A stretch of 64,000 nt of DNA. It comes from Bacteroidetes bacterium HLUCCA01 (lineage in GTDB: Bacteria > Bacteroidota > Rhodothermia > Balneolales > HLUCCA01). The notes beneath the pieces were generated by a model. It saw only the letters and a program-made list of their open reading frames with translations. It did no database searches and was not told the origin of the DNA. The stretch is taken from the NCBI GenBank assembly GCA_001314545.1, contig LIHN01000007.1:119940-183939 (forward strand). Reading direction: 5' to 3'. Of the stretch, positions 8,780 through 18,437 are shown piece by piece. The position numbers and the translations under genes were made by a program. Each line of letters begins with the position of its first letter. Position 1 is the first letter of the stretch.

Positions 8780-11762
8780 GTCTGTTTTCTGCTATTTCGA
8801 TGGTGATTTCTGTTCCCTCAAAGGGCGTTGAACGAATCTGAACGTTACCGCCCATCAGCTCAATGCGCTCTAACATTCCCGTAAAACCCATTCCGGCAGC
8901 ATTCCGGGCCTGGTTCTGATCAAAACCGATTCCGTCATCAAAAATCTGAACACGGATGGCCGCATCAGCACGACGAATGATTACCCCGGCATTTTCAGCG
9001 CCCGCATGTTTCTGAATGTTGGTAATTGCTTCCTGAATAACCCGGTAAAAGTTGATTTCATGTTCAACCGGCAAAACACCGGTAAGTTCCGGAACCAGAA
9101 ATTCCCATTGTAGCTGCGAAGTCCGGTCAACCTCGGCCATAAGCGCGTAGAGTGCTTCGGTCAGACCGAATTTTTCGAGGTGAACGGGCCGCAGGTTATG
9201 GGCAATATTCCGGGCTTCCGAAATAACCCGTTGGGCATTTTCGGCAATTTCACCGAGTTCTTTTGTCAATGCAATGTCTGACTCCCGTCGCATTCGGATA
9301 AGCTCCGCATGATTTTTAATGACCAGGACCTGCTGTCCCAGCCCGTCATGCAGCTCCGATGCAATACGCGAACGCTCCTGCTCCTGGGAGGCGATGAGTT
9401 TTTCCGAAAAACGACGTTGCCGTTCGTTTTCAGCTTCCAGCCGGTTCACCCGGTAGTAATATGCGCCGGATATCAATCCCACTGCCATGAGCCCCAGCAA
9501 ACCCCGGAACCAGGGCGTCCCCCAAAACGGAGGAACTACCGTGATGGCCACCGAAGCACCCTCATTGTTCCAGACCCCGTCATTGTTGCTGGCCTGAACC
9601 CGGAAGCGATATGTGCCCGGCGGGATTCGTGTATAGAGTGCCGTACGGTTGTTCCCAACCTCAAACCAGTCCTGGTCAAATCCATCCAGGGTGTAGCGAA
9701 AGCGAATTTTGGATGCATCCTGAAAACTCAGTGCAGTATAATTGATCTGGATGTAGGCGTTATCGTGCGGCAGACGGATTTCTTCGCTCAGGGGCAGGAC
9801 GGTCCGACCCGTTCGGAATTCCTCCAGGTACACCGGCGGCGGTAACGGGTTGTAGTTGACTTCACGGGCATTGACTACAGCAACGCCTTCAACGGTCGGG
9901 AAGTAGATACGACCGTCAGCATCAGTCAGGGTACTTGGCTGAAATCCGCCATTGGTTTCGGGCGATGGCATCCCTTCACCCACTCCGTAGGAATACGCCG
10001 CGACTTCGCCGGTCAGCCCATAGGCAAAATCATTGAGATTCTGCCGCTGAATCCGGGAAATCCCGCGGTTGCTGCCCATCCAGAAATTACCGGCATCGTC
10101 CTCTACGATATGGGAAATCACATTGTCGAACAGGCCCTCGGCACGGGTGTAACGGGTCAGGCGGTCATCCTCACGACGAAACAGTCCACTCCCATAGGTT
10201 CCTACCCATAGCACCCCTTCGTCATCCTGGTGAATGGCTCGCACATAGGGCTCTTCGCTGCTGCCTGCGCCGGCCATTCCGCCCATGAGTTCAACCTGCT
10301 GAAATCCGGATTCGGTTTTCAGATTCAACCCTTGCGTTGTACCCACCCAAAGCCGGCCCTCCCGGTCTTCAAACAGGGTCCGGGTGTCATTGTAGGATAA
10401 ACCGTCCCGGGTTGTGTAGCTGGTAAATCCCTGCGCGTCCGTGTAGGAATACAACCCGTTCTGGCACCCGATCCACAGGGTGTCAAACCGGTCCTCATAC
10501 AAAGCGAATACCTCGTTGCACTGAAATTCATCGGATGGAGGGAAGAAGGTTCCGGGAAGGTCGGTCGAGGTCGTTGTATACAGCCCCCGGGATCCCATCC
10601 AGATGCTTCCGTCACGGCGCTGCAGTACCGACCAGATGCACAGGTTGGGAAGGTGTTCATTGACCCCGGCAGGGCGAATCTGACCATCGCGGTCGGTAAA
10701 GACACCTCCGCAGTTGGTAGCATACAATCGGGTGCTGTCCTGCAGGGTAGTCATGGAGAGCATGATGTCATTGGTGAGACCATCCTGCAGGGTAATGGCC
10801 TCAATAAGTGCCCGTCGTACACGGAAGAAACCGTTTCCGGAGGTGCTGAACCAATAATTTCCTTCGGCATCGTGAAGCATACCGGTGATTTCAAAATCGC
10901 CGGTGAGTTCAGGGATGTCCAGTTGTATAAAGCGATCACCATCCCGGTAAGCCACCCCGCGAAAGCCGGTGATCCAGAGCCGGTTGTCACGGTCGATGTA
11001 AAAAAAGCGCGTGTACGATGAGGGCAAGCCCTCCGTTTCCAGATATTGGCGGACCTCGCCATCCTGCACGCGTAAAACCCCGTCCCGACTACCGGCCAGA
11101 AAATAGGTGCCGGAACCGGCGGGATGCTCCCTGACATCCATGAGTTCATAGCGCATGTATTCTCGTACGTCACCCATCCGGACGATGTCTTTACCCAGGG
11201 TTTTGTATACATCCCTGCTGATGGTTAACCAGACACCCGATGTGTCCCGGATGGCGGACTGCACGGAGGCGGAATCGACACGAATCCGGGCGCGGATAAA
11301 GCCTTCCTCCTGGTCGTAATAGAAGGCATGTTCAACGGCGGTTACCCAAAGGTTACCCTCGTCATCAATACGCAGGAGGTGAGGAGAAAAAATCTGGGAT
11401 GCTGCTTCAAAAAAATAGGGTGTCACCCCGGTGTCTGTGAACCGAAGAAATCCGCGTTCGGTTTTGAGCCAGAGCGCCCCGTTCCGGTCTTCCAGCAAGC
11501 CGAGGATACGGTCTGAGAGCATGCCGGGGGTGTTGGAGCGATCGAAGACGGTGAAGTTAACCCCGTCAAAGCGAACCAGTCCGCCGAAGGTAGCCAGCCA
11601 GATGTAGCCGTCGCGGGTCTGGATTATATCGTTCACCGAGCTCTGCGGGAGTCCGTCGTCCATTCCCCACTGCGTTACAACAGCGCGACCCGGCAGGGGC
11701 AGCTGCCCGTACAGGGGCCCGTTGGTCGTAATTACGAGCAAAATTATGAGGAGGGGCAACAC
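8760..11762 (-). CDS. Two-component propeller sensor histidine kinase (Reg_prop / Y_Y_Y / HisKA_3)
   Basis: About 1000-residue membrane sensor. A signal sequence is followed by repeated propeller blades (for example GYIWLATFGGLVRFDG, GRLWVGTTQGLNL, GVLWVGTYGSGLFR) to about residue 640. A Y_Y_Y domain (about 660-740) and a single membrane helix (about 745-765) follow. The cytoplasmic part is a HisKA_3 dimerisation domain with SRIASELHDGLGQQ (His about 803) and an ATPase domain with TNIQKHAGAENA and DDGIGF. HisKA_3 kinases pair with NarL-type regulators, matching the gene that overlaps its end. The start codon is GTG at 11762. In relatives such sensors often respond to polysaccharide pieces, but no carbohydrate genes lie nearby, so the ligand is open. 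Confidence 0.92.
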   Translation of the reverse strand: MLPLLIILLVITTNGPLYGQLPLPGRAVVTQWGMDDGLPQSSVNDIIQTRDGYIWLATFGGLVRFDGVNFTVFDRSNTPGMLSDRILGLLEDRNGALWLKTERGFLRFTDTGVTPYFFEAASQIFSPHLLRIDDEGNLWVTAVEHAFYYDQEEGFIRARIRVDSASVQSAIRDTSGVWLTISRDVYKTLGKDIVRMGDVREYMRYELMDVREHPAGSGTYFLAGSRDGVLRVQDGEVRQYLETEGLPSSYTRFFYIDRDNRLWITGFRGVAYRDGDRFIQLDIPELTGDFEITGMLHDAEGNYWFSTSGNGFFRVRRALIEAITLQDGLTNDIMLSMTTLQDSTRLYATNCGGVFTDRDGQIRPAGVNEHLPNLCIWSVLQRRDGSIWMGSRGLYTTTSTDLPGTFFPPSDEFQCNEVFALYEDRFDTLWIGCQNGLYSYTDAQGFTSYTTRDGLSYNDTRTLFEDREGRLWVGTTQGLNLKTESGFQQVELMGGMAGAGSSEEPYVRAIHQDDEGVLWVGTYGSGLFRREDDRLTRYTRAEGLFDNVISHIVEDDAGNFWMGSNRGISRIQRQNLNDFAYGLTGEVAAYSYGVGEGMPSPETNGGFQPSTLTDADGRIYFPTVEGVAVVNAREVNYNPLPPPVYLEEFRTGRTVLPLSEEIRLPHDNAYIQINYTALSFQDASKIRFRYTLDGFDQDWFEVGNNRTALYTRIPPGTYRFRVQASNNDGVWNNEGASVAITVVPPFWGTPWFRGLLGLMAVGLISGAYYYRVNRLEAENERQRRFSEKLIASQEQERSRIASELHDGLGQQVLVIKNHAELIRMRRESDIALTKELGEIAENAQRVISEARNIAHNLRPVHLEKFGLTEALYALMAEVDRTSQLQWEFLVPELTGVLPVEHEINFYRVIQEAITNIQKHAGAENAGVIIRRADAAIRVQIFDDGIGFDQNQARNAAGMGFTGMLERIELMGGNVQIRSTPFEGTEITIEIAENRHAAAKR

Positions 11763-11936
11763 AGAGGGTAAAAAGGGGAGGATTTCACACTACATCGTGG
11801 TAGAAAATACGCAGGAGGGAAGCGGAATCAAAGAAAACCGCGCTTCGCGCGCGCCGTTGTGGATGCGGCTGCCGGGTATGCGGCAACATCGACCGCCAAA
11901 GCGGAGCGCGGAGCGGGTCTATCCCAGCGCGCGACG

Positions 11937-11967
11937 TTGTGGATGCCCCTCACACTGCGTACATTTG
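11937..11967 (+). promoter_or_regulatory. Candidate Bacteroidota-type promoter of the DMT exporter
   Basis: TACATTTG at 11960-11967 matches the TAnnTTTG -7 consensus of Bacteroidota sigma factors. A TTG element lies about 20 bases upstream (11937-11939), and the gene start follows 37 bases after the -7 box. Confidence 0.5.
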
Positions 11968-12004
11968 ACCGACGCCTAACCTGAACCCATCCGAAAAGTC
12001 TCCC

Positions 12005-12883
12005 ATGCGGTATCTCATTGCCATCACATTTTTATGGGCCTTCTCCTTCAGCCTGATCGATGTATACCTGGCCGGCAAAGTAGACGGGGATTTTGCCGTG
12101 CTCACCCGCGTAGTACTGGCCGGATTGCTCTTCCTTCCGCTGACCCGCTGGAACGGGATTCCAACCCCGCTTAAACTGGGAACCATGGTTGTCGGCGCAT
12201 TAATGATTGGCGTCACCTACCTGTGCCTGTACCGGTCGTTTCTGTACCTGACCGTACCGGAGGTCCTTCTGTTCACCGTTACCACCCCCCTGTATGTATC
12301 CCTGATTGACGACGCGCTGAACCGGCGGTTCAGCGCCATCGCCCTGGCCTCCGCTTTTCTGGCAGTACTGGGTGCGGGCTACATCCGATACGATGGCATT
12401 ACGGGGTCTTTCCTGACCGGATTCGCCTTGATTCAGACTGCAAACTTCGCTTTTGCTGCCGGACAGACCGGGTACGCCAATCTGGTCCGCCGCTATCCGG
12501 TTGATCTGCCGCAGTACCGCTTTTTCGGGTACTTCTTCCTGGGCGGACTGCTGATTACCCTGCCCTCTTTCCTGCTGTTTGGAAACACGGCCATGATGCC
12601 CGAAACCACGCTCCAATGGGGTATACTGCTGTGGCTGGGCGTGGGAGCCTCGGGTGCAGGACTTTTTCTGTGGAATAAGGGAGGTACGATGGTTGACGCC
12701 GGTACGCTGGCCATCATGAACAATATGCTGATCCCTGCCGGAATCCTGGTCAACCTGCTGTTCTGGAATAAAGACGCCGACCTTCTCCGACTCACCATCG
12801 GCGGGGTGGTCATCATCGCATCCCTGTGGGTGAACTACCGGTTTGGCAGACAGCAAACCGTTACGGCGGATGCATCGCCCTGA
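12005..12883 (+). CDS. DMT/EamA-family transporter
   Basis: 292-residue inner-membrane protein with about ten hydrophobic helices in two repeated EamA halves: FAVLTRVVLAGLLFLPL in the first half and FRFFGYFFLGG-like plus LLWLGVGASGAGLFLWNKG in the second. The family exports amino acids, metabolites or drugs; no substrate can be assigned. It reads opposite to the propeller kinase, sharing a GC-rich 242-base divergent region that contains its candidate promoter, and is followed by a possible terminator. The start ATG is the first in frame and places helix 1 at the N-terminus. Confidence 0.85.
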   Translation: MRYLIAITFLWAFSFSLIDVYLAGKVDGDFAVLTRVVLAGLLFLPLTRWNGIPTPLKLGTMVVGALMIGVTYLCLYRSFLYLTVPEVLLFTVTTPLYVSLIDDALNRRFSAIALASAFLAVLGAGYIRYDGITGSFLTGFALIQTANFAFAAGQTGYANLVRRYPVDLPQYRFFGYFFLGGLLITLPSFLLFGNTAMMPETTLQWGILLWLGVGASGAGLFLWNKGGTMVDAGTLAIMNNMLIPAGILVNLLFWNKDADLLRLTIGGVVIIASLWVNYRFGRQQTVTADASP

Positions 12884-12930
12884 ATGAGCCGGCATCTGAC
12901 GGATAAATGGTGCAGCGGGTTATCGGGTAG

Positions 12931-12957
12931 CCGGCATGAAAACTGCCCGGGGTTTTT
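12931..12957 (+). terminator. Possible terminator after the DMT exporter
   Basis: CCGGCA (12931-12936) pairs with TGCCCGG (12944-12950) with one bulged base, followed by GGTTTTT. It lies between convergent genes. The stem is short, so this is tentative. Confidence 0.4.
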
Positions 12958-13016
12958 GATTCTGGCATTCTGCACGGAGCACTTACCTGAAGCCGGCATG
13001 CGTCACCGTCAAGACG

Positions 13017-14084
13017 CTACCGCGAAGCCGGCCAGACGATTCTTCCATCACGATTGATATAGCCAAAGGACGGTACCTGCCCGTCATCGGTCGGTACCAG
13101 CACGGTAAAGCGTGCCAATCCCTTGTAAAAATCCTCGACCTCATCAAACCGGATCTCGGTAACCGGATTACCCTGGAGGTCGATGAACCCCCACTTGCCG
13201 TCCAGCTGCACTGCAGCACGTTCCTGACTGAATACCCGGGCCTGGTCGAACTGCTCGGAAATAATGATCCTTCCGGAAGTGTCTACGTACCCGAATTGGT
13301 TGGAATCCCGCCGTACCGGGGCCCGTTCATCGGCAAAACGGCCGGCACTGATGAACTGTGGTGAAATCAAAACTACGCCATCGCGATTAATATACCCCCA
13401 GCGATCGGCTACCTTCACTGCGGCAAGTTCCTGTGAAAATGGCAATGCCTCGGCATAGACCGGTTCTATAGCCAGCGAACCGTCTGTATTTATGAACCCG
13501 TAACGGTCGGAGGTGCGAATCAGCGCCAGCCCATCGTTAAACTGGTTATCCGCAATAGGCTGAAAGCCGTTGATGCCCTCCGGATAGGGCAGAACCGATC
13601 CCTCCCCGGTCAGGTAAAAATAGCTGCCGAAATCCACACTGCGCACAAAAACACGGTCTTCGGAGAAGTCGCCGGCGCCCCGGTACACCGGATTGATGAC
13701 AAACTGTCCGTCCCTGTCAACAAATCCCCACCGGTTCTGTAACCGCACGGCAGCGCGACCATCCTGAAACGGTCGCACATCCTGAAAAACACCCCTCCCG
13801 TCAATGGCAATTTCGCCGGTGCCATCAATGAAATGGTTGCGAAAGCTGAACCGTACCGGCGCCCGACCTTCAGAAAACCGACCCGCCTGCTGGTATACCG
13901 GCTGCAGTACCATCACCCCTTCGGCGTTGATGTAGCCCCATCGGTCATTAAGCAGAACCGGAAAGAGTGCCACATCCGACGTGGGGGCCGAATCGCTGCT
14001 GTCGAAAAGATCGCAGCCTGTGAACAGCAGCACGCCTACCATCAGCCACAGGGATGATCGGGATGTATACCACCGGTGTTTCAT
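13017..14084 (-). CDS. WG-repeat lipoprotein (first from 3' end of operon)
   Basis: About 355-residue lipoprotein. A signal peptide ends in the lipobox LLFTGC, with the lipidated Cys near residue 24 when the ATG at 14084 (MKHRWYTS) is used; a longer frame from 14132 adds 16 residues before the signal and is less likely. The mature part is a chain of WG repeats of about 45-50 residues (DRWGYINAEGVMVLQP, NRWGFVDRDGQFVINP, DRYGFINTDGSLAIEP, GKWGFIDLQG). WG repeats form beta-rich surface domains whose ligand is generally unknown. It is the last gene of the DUF1800/DUF1501/WG operon and a paralogue of its immediate upstream neighbour. Confidence 0.88.
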   Translation of the reverse strand: MKHRWYTSRSSLWLMVGVLLFTGCDLFDSSDSAPTSDVALFPVLLNDRWGYINAEGVMVLQPVYQQAGRFSEGRAPVRFSFRNHFIDGTGEIAIDGRGVFQDVRPFQDGRAAVRLQNRWGFVDRDGQFVINPVYRGAGDFSEDRVFVRSVDFGSYFYLTGEGSVLPYPEGINGFQPIADNQFNDGLALIRTSDRYGFINTDGSLAIEPVYAEALPFSQELAAVKVADRWGYINRDGVVLISPQFISAGRFADERAPVRRDSNQFGYVDTSGRIIISEQFDQARVFSQERAAVQLDGKWGFIDLQGNPVTEIRFDEVEDFYKGLARFTVLVPTDDGQVPSFGYINRDGRIVWPASR

Positions 14085-14113
14085 AATTCTGGAGGATAAC
14101 TGCATACGGGATT

Positions 14114-15193
14114 TCATTTCGATGGGAACCAAACGTAGGTACCGGTTGCATTCAGATAGCCGAAATAAGGATCTTCACCGCCAATTCGTACCCGGGCCAG
14201 ACCACTGCGGAAGTCGCCGGCACCCGAAGCTCCGTCGGGCGGCAAAAAGGCAAGCCGACCGTCAACTGAACGAATATAAAACCAGGCCGAGCCAATGCGC
14301 ACGGCGGCCATGCCTTCGCTGAAATCCCGGGCTTCATCAAACTGCGGCTGAATGACCACCTCACCGCTGGTGTTGATGAACCCGTAATAGCTGCCGGAAC
14401 GGAAGCGGGCAAGACCCTGAGAAAAGGCAAAAGCCTCCTCAAATCGCACCGGAATGGTCAGTACCCCGTTCTCATCGATGTACCCCCAGCCTTCCGTGGT
14501 CTGCACGGGTGCCAGGCCGTCAGCAAAAGGACCGGCAAAAGCCAGTCGGAATCCGGGCTGGATGATGGTTTCACCGTCTAGTCCGACGTACTGCCATCCT
14601 TCAGCGGTCTCCACGGCAGCAAGACCGGAAGAGAATCGTCCCGCCTGACTGTATTGCAGTGAGAGGACCACCTCGCCGGTAGCGTTCACGTACCCCCACA
14701 GGCCGTCTGACAGTACCGCAGCCCGGCCTTCGGAAAACATCCCCGCGGCATCGTATTCCGGCTGAATGACCATGTTCCCGGAAGGGTCGATGTAGCCGTA
14801 TCCTGCCGTGACCTCCGGTCGTACCGCGGCCCGGTCTTCGTAGAAATCGCCGGCCTGGGCAAACTGCACGGTAATTGACGAACCGGCATCGGCCTCGGGC
14901 AAAAAGCCCCATCGTGTGCCCGACCGCACAGCGACCATTCCTCCCGACGGAAATCGGGCCTCATCATATTGGGGCGGTATCCTGACCGAACCATCGCCAC
15001 CAATGAAACCCCACTTGCCGTTGATCAGCACCGGATGCAAGGCACGGGCATCCACCCCCTGCGGCGTTGCATCTGAACCACTGTCAAATATACCACACCC
15101 CGCCAACAGGGTGGCCATAAGCAACAGCAGTACGTTTTTGAAAACCCGGCTGGAAGGCGCGGAGCCCGCATTTCCGGAAGGGGGTAAGATCAT
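14114..15193 (-). CDS. WG-repeat lipoprotein (paralogue)
   Basis: 359-residue lipoprotein with signal peptide and lipobox LLAGC near residue 33, then about six WG-type repeats (GKWGFIGGDGSVRIPP, GLWGYVNATGEVVLSL, EGWGYIDENGVLTIPV, SYYGFINTSGEVVIQP). Its ATG overlaps the stop of the DUF1501 gene as ATGA, showing translational coupling. The next WG gene begins 29 bases after its end. Both WG proteins share the GIFD/DLFDS-like start of the mature chain, indicating tandem duplication. Function is unknown; co-expression with exported DUF1800/DUF1501 proteins suggests a common envelope role. Confidence 0.88.
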   Translation of the reverse strand: MILPPSGNAGSAPSSRVFKNVLLLLMATLLAGCGIFDSGSDATPQGVDARALHPVLINGKWGFIGGDGSVRIPPQYDEARFPSGGMVAVRSGTRWGFLPEADAGSSITVQFAQAGDFYEDRAAVRPEVTAGYGYIDPSGNMVIQPEYDAAGMFSEGRAAVLSDGLWGYVNATGEVVLSLQYSQAGRFSSGLAAVETAEGWQYVGLDGETIIQPGFRLAFAGPFADGLAPVQTTEGWGYIDENGVLTIPVRFEEAFAFSQGLARFRSGSYYGFINTSGEVVIQPQFDEARDFSEGMAAVRIGSAWFYIRSVDGRLAFLPPDGASGAGDFRSGLARVRIGGEDPYFGYLNATGTYVWFPSK

Positions 15194-16857
15194 CGGATTA
15201 ACGTCATGTGTCGGGTCAGCGTTGCGCCCGGTGTGTTGAGTCGGTAAAGATACACACCCGAAGCCATTTCTGAGGCATTGATGCGTACTTCGTGATAACC
15301 GGCCGGACGGGTCCCTTCCGTCAGCAGCTGGATCAGCCGACCGGCCGTATCGTACACCTCCAGGCGAATCGTCATGGTTTCGGGCAGCCGGAAGGCTATG
15401 ACAGTGGACGGATTGAACGGATTCGGGTAGTTCTGCAATAGCTCCGCCGCAACAGGCAGGGTACCGGTGTTGTAGGTCGATGTAGCCGGAGGTGAAACGA
15501 TATCCAGTGGCGTGAAATCGCCCTCAATGACCCCTGAGCGGGCCTGCTCGCCGAGTTCAAACCAGTTATCCAGGATGGAGGAGTACACCGAACGGTAGTC
15601 CAGTTCATAGAGCGGATCCCCGCTGCGGTCCAGATCAGCGAGGTTGGCATGCTCTCCGAAGAATCCGCCGTTGACCGGACCAAAAAGCATAACCGGAGCC
15701 GAGGAGCCGTGATCCGTTCCCTGTGATCCGTTCTCATTGAGGGTACGACCAAATTCGGAGAAGGTCATGGTCAGCGCCCGGCCGTTGAGCCCGTCGGCGC
15801 CCAGGTCATCGTAAAAAGCGCGGACCGAATCCGCCACATCGGCCAGACTGGCTGCATGTCCCCCATCGGTACCTCCCTGGTTGTTGTGGGTATCAAACCC
15901 GCCCCGACTCACCAGAAACACCTTGGTTGGCAGTCCACCCCGGATCAGCCGCGCAACAATGGCCAGACTCCGTGCCAGTCCGGAGTCTGGATACGTTGCT
16001 GCGTTCTGCGCCCGCTCAGCAGCTCCCTGGATAGACTCCAGATATTTGAAGGAGGCGTTGGCAACACGCCGGGTGTAGGCCAACGACCGGCCATAGGGCG
16101 TATCGGGTACGTTGGCTTCATCGTAAAAACCTCCCTGCTCCAGAAACTGTCCGAATTGGCCGGCCCCGCCAAACGTGACGCCAAGATTACCGAACTCGGT
16201 CTGAAACATGGATGCAGAACCACCGATACGCACGCCCAGGGGGAATTCCGGCGGATTTTCAATGAAGGAAGGGTTGTCTTCAACCAGAAACCGGCCGGCC
16301 CAGCCCGTAGTCAGATTTTCTGAGGAGGAACTGCCGGAAACCCAGACATCGGTGCCCCTGCTGTGTGACCGGCTATGATTGTGGTAGCCTACATTATGTA
16401 CAATACTCATCGCACCGTCGTCCCACAGTCCACGCAGTGAGACCATGGACGGATGCAGACCGATATCATCGCTCAGGGCGATGGCATCCTGGCGGCGTAT
16501 GGCGATGGTGGGACGTTTCTGGTAGTAAATATCGTTGGTGACCGGAATAACCGTATTCAGACCGTCGTTGCCACCGCTGAGCTGAATCAGGATGAGTACC
16601 CGATTATTTTCCGAGGTCGACAAGCGGTTCAGAAAGCGGGAGTTCTTCATGGCACTCACCGGAACGGATTGCAGCATGAGACCGCCGGCAAGGCTTCCGA
16701 GTCCCAGGGTCTGCAGAAAACTCCGGCGCGTCCACAGGGAATGGTCGGTGGCGTGATCCTGCCCATCCTGCATGCGGGCACCACGACGTTTTTGATCTGC
16801 GCTTCGGTTATCACTTCCCGATTGGGAGCTGCCTTTATGGTGATGCTTTTGACACAT
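15190..16857 (-). CDS. DUF1501 protein, Tat-exported, with type IX-style C-terminal sorting domain
   Basis: 555-residue exported protein. A twin-arginine signal (WTRRSFLQTLGLGSLAGG, about 43-60) opens the DUF1501 domain (about 75-460), which contains QLSGGNDGLNTVIP, NHSRSHSRGTDVW and FSEFGRTLNENGSQGTDHG. This fold is related to the alkaline-phosphatase/sulfatase superfamily; catalytic activity is not shown. The C-terminal 80 residues carry NYPNPFNPST and GVYLYRLNTPG, typical of type IX secretion cargo in this clade. The gene starts 14 bases after DUF1800, and its stop overlaps the start of the WG lipoprotein. An internal ATG at 16773 is an alternative start that keeps the Tat motif. Confidence 0.9.
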   Translation of the reverse strand: MCQKHHHKGSSQSGSDNRSADQKRRGARMQDGQDHATDHSLWTRRSFLQTLGLGSLAGGLMLQSVPVSAMKNSRFLNRLSTSENNRVLILIQLSGGNDGLNTVIPVTNDIYYQKRPTIAIRRQDAIALSDDIGLHPSMVSLRGLWDDGAMSIVHNVGYHNHSRSHSRGTDVWVSGSSSSENLTTGWAGRFLVEDNPSFIENPPEFPLGVRIGGSASMFQTEFGNLGVTFGGAGQFGQFLEQGGFYDEANVPDTPYGRSLAYTRRVANASFKYLESIQGAAERAQNAATYPDSGLARSLAIVARLIRGGLPTKVFLVSRGGFDTHNNQGGTDGGHAASLADVADSVRAFYDDLGADGLNGRALTMTFSEFGRTLNENGSQGTDHGSSAPVMLFGPVNGGFFGEHANLADLDRSGDPLYELDYRSVYSSILDNWFELGEQARSGVIEGDFTPLDIVSPPATSTYNTGTLPVAAELLQNYPNPFNPSTVIAFRLPETMTIRLEVYDTAGRLIQLLTEGTRPAGYHEVRINASEMASGVYLYRLNTPGATLTRHMTLIR

Positions 16858-16871
16858 TATATTGACCGTTA

Positions 16872-18437
16872 TTAGTAGTGTTGATAGCTGGGCAGCTGCA
16901 CCAGATAACTCAAAAACTCACGTAACTGGACCAGCAGCGCGTTTTCGTAGTACCGTTCACCGGACGTGGTAGTCTGGGTACGCCATTCATACCATGGAAT
17001 CGGTCCCAGCAGGTTTTTGGCCAGATTGATTTCCTCTGAACTTAGCCCCGTGGTATCCGGCGGGTACATCGTATCCCCGGCGAAGGGCTCCTCAACGTCA
17101 CGGATATCCGAAAGGGATAACGGTACGGCCAGCAGGTGACGGGCGAGGCTGGTCGCTACGGAGAAGGGATTATCCGGATCGGTAATTTTCTCCACGAGGC
17201 GGACCGGGTTGTAGACCGTGCCGGAATCGTTGCGGCCAAACAGGATATCGGTCAGATTATTCCATCGTGTGGGCAGCAGGCTGGTATTCAGCCAGGCCAG
17301 GTGACCCGGCAGTCCATCGGATGAGGGTGGATTGTAGCCGTCCCAGCCAAAGACGGTATCTGGTCGGAGCAGCTCCTCGTTGAGATTTTGCATGCTCAGG
17401 CGGATATACTCACGCAATACCGGGGTAGGTTCCAGCTCAACGTGACGCAGAAAGCCCAGGAAGACCTCGGCCGGACTTTTAATTCGGCACCCGCGAAAAC
17501 GCTCATCAAAAAAGTGTTCACTTTTCAGCACCATGCGGAGTAATTCAGCAATGTTGAAATCCACCTGCTGACAGTGTTGGGCCATGGTGGCGATGAACGC
17601 CGGGTCGGGCTCGGCACTCACAAACATGGTGTAGATTTTGGTGCTTAGAAACCAGGCAACCTCAGGAGCTTTCTCGGTGAAAATAAGGTCAATAACTCCG
17701 TCCAGGTCGTAATTGCCGGTGCGACCAAAAATGGTTTTCGCGTCTTCATCATGGCGCCCGGGGTCGAAAAACGCCGTAAAGGTGGTGTCATTGACGCGCC
17801 ATCCGGTCACGGCACGGGCAACCTCGGCCACGTCCTGTTCGGTGTAATTGTCGTTGCCCCCGGCGTCGACCCTGCCGGTGGTGAACAGCTCCAGCAGCTC
17901 CCGGGCAAAGTCTTCATTGGGCGAAAGACGGGTATTGTTATAGTTATTCAGGTAGTACACCATGGCGGAGTTCTTGCTCACCCGACGTACCAGTTCCCGG
18001 TAGTTTCCCAGGCCATACTGCTGCAGCACCCGTACATAGGTATGCATATGCGAAACATACGACCCCGGGGCTTTGCCCGGCAGATCGTTCATATTATTGT
18101 AGGAAACCGCAAAATGGTTGGTCCAGAATAGTACCATACGGGCTTCCAGACCGCCGGCGTAAAGCTGGTTCATCATGCGGAACTGGATATCGTAGAGATG
18201 GTCGATGTCGGCTGAGGGACCGCGGGAAAACCAGACCGGATTTTCGGGAAGCACAGCGGTCACAGCACGTTGAAGAATATCGTCAGCGGCCTGTGAAGCA
18301 CTGCCTGCCAGTCGGGCACGGTTCACTTCGTTGACCGAGTTCCCGGCATGGGTTCGTCGTATCAGGTGCGCAGCTACATTGCGCGACCATGGTCCGGTAT
18401 AGGTGGCCGCATTGGCGGCATTGAAGGAATTTGACAT
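16872..18437 (-). CDS. DUF1800 domain protein
   Basis: About 521-residue protein of the DUF1800 family: AAHLIRRTHAGN near the start, FWTNHFAVSYNNMND, PNEDFARELLELFTTG and GWDGYNPPSSDGLPGHLAWLNTS. DUF1800 and DUF1501 genes are almost always neighbours, as here (14-base gap), and are thought to act together in the envelope, but their biochemistry is unknown. ATG 18437 (MSNSFNAANAATY) is preferred over the first ATG at 18584, because the 49 extra residues lack family similarity. No signal peptide is evident with this start, although DUF1501 next to it is Tat-exported. Confidence 0.88.
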   Translation of the reverse strand: MSNSFNAANAATYTGPWSRNVAAHLIRRTHAGNSVNEVNRARLAGSASQAADDILQRAVTAVLPENPVWFSRGPSADIDHLYDIQFRMMNQLYAGGLEARMVLFWTNHFAVSYNNMNDLPGKAPGSYVSHMHTYVRVLQQYGLGNYRELVRRVSKNSAMVYYLNNYNNTRLSPNEDFARELLELFTTGRVDAGGNDNYTEQDVAEVARAVTGWRVNDTTFTAFFDPGRHDEDAKTIFGRTGNYDLDGVIDLIFTEKAPEVAWFLSTKIYTMFVSAEPDPAFIATMAQHCQQVDFNIAELLRMVLKSEHFFDERFRGCRIKSPAEVFLGFLRHVELEPTPVLREYIRLSMQNLNEELLRPDTVFGWDGYNPPSSDGLPGHLAWLNTSLLPTRWNNLTDILFGRNDSGTVYNPVRLVEKITDPDNPFSVATSLARHLLAVPLSLSDIRDVEEPFAGDTMYPPDTTGLSSEEINLAKNLLGPIPWYEWRTQTTTSGERYYENALLVQLREFLSYLVQLPSYQHY

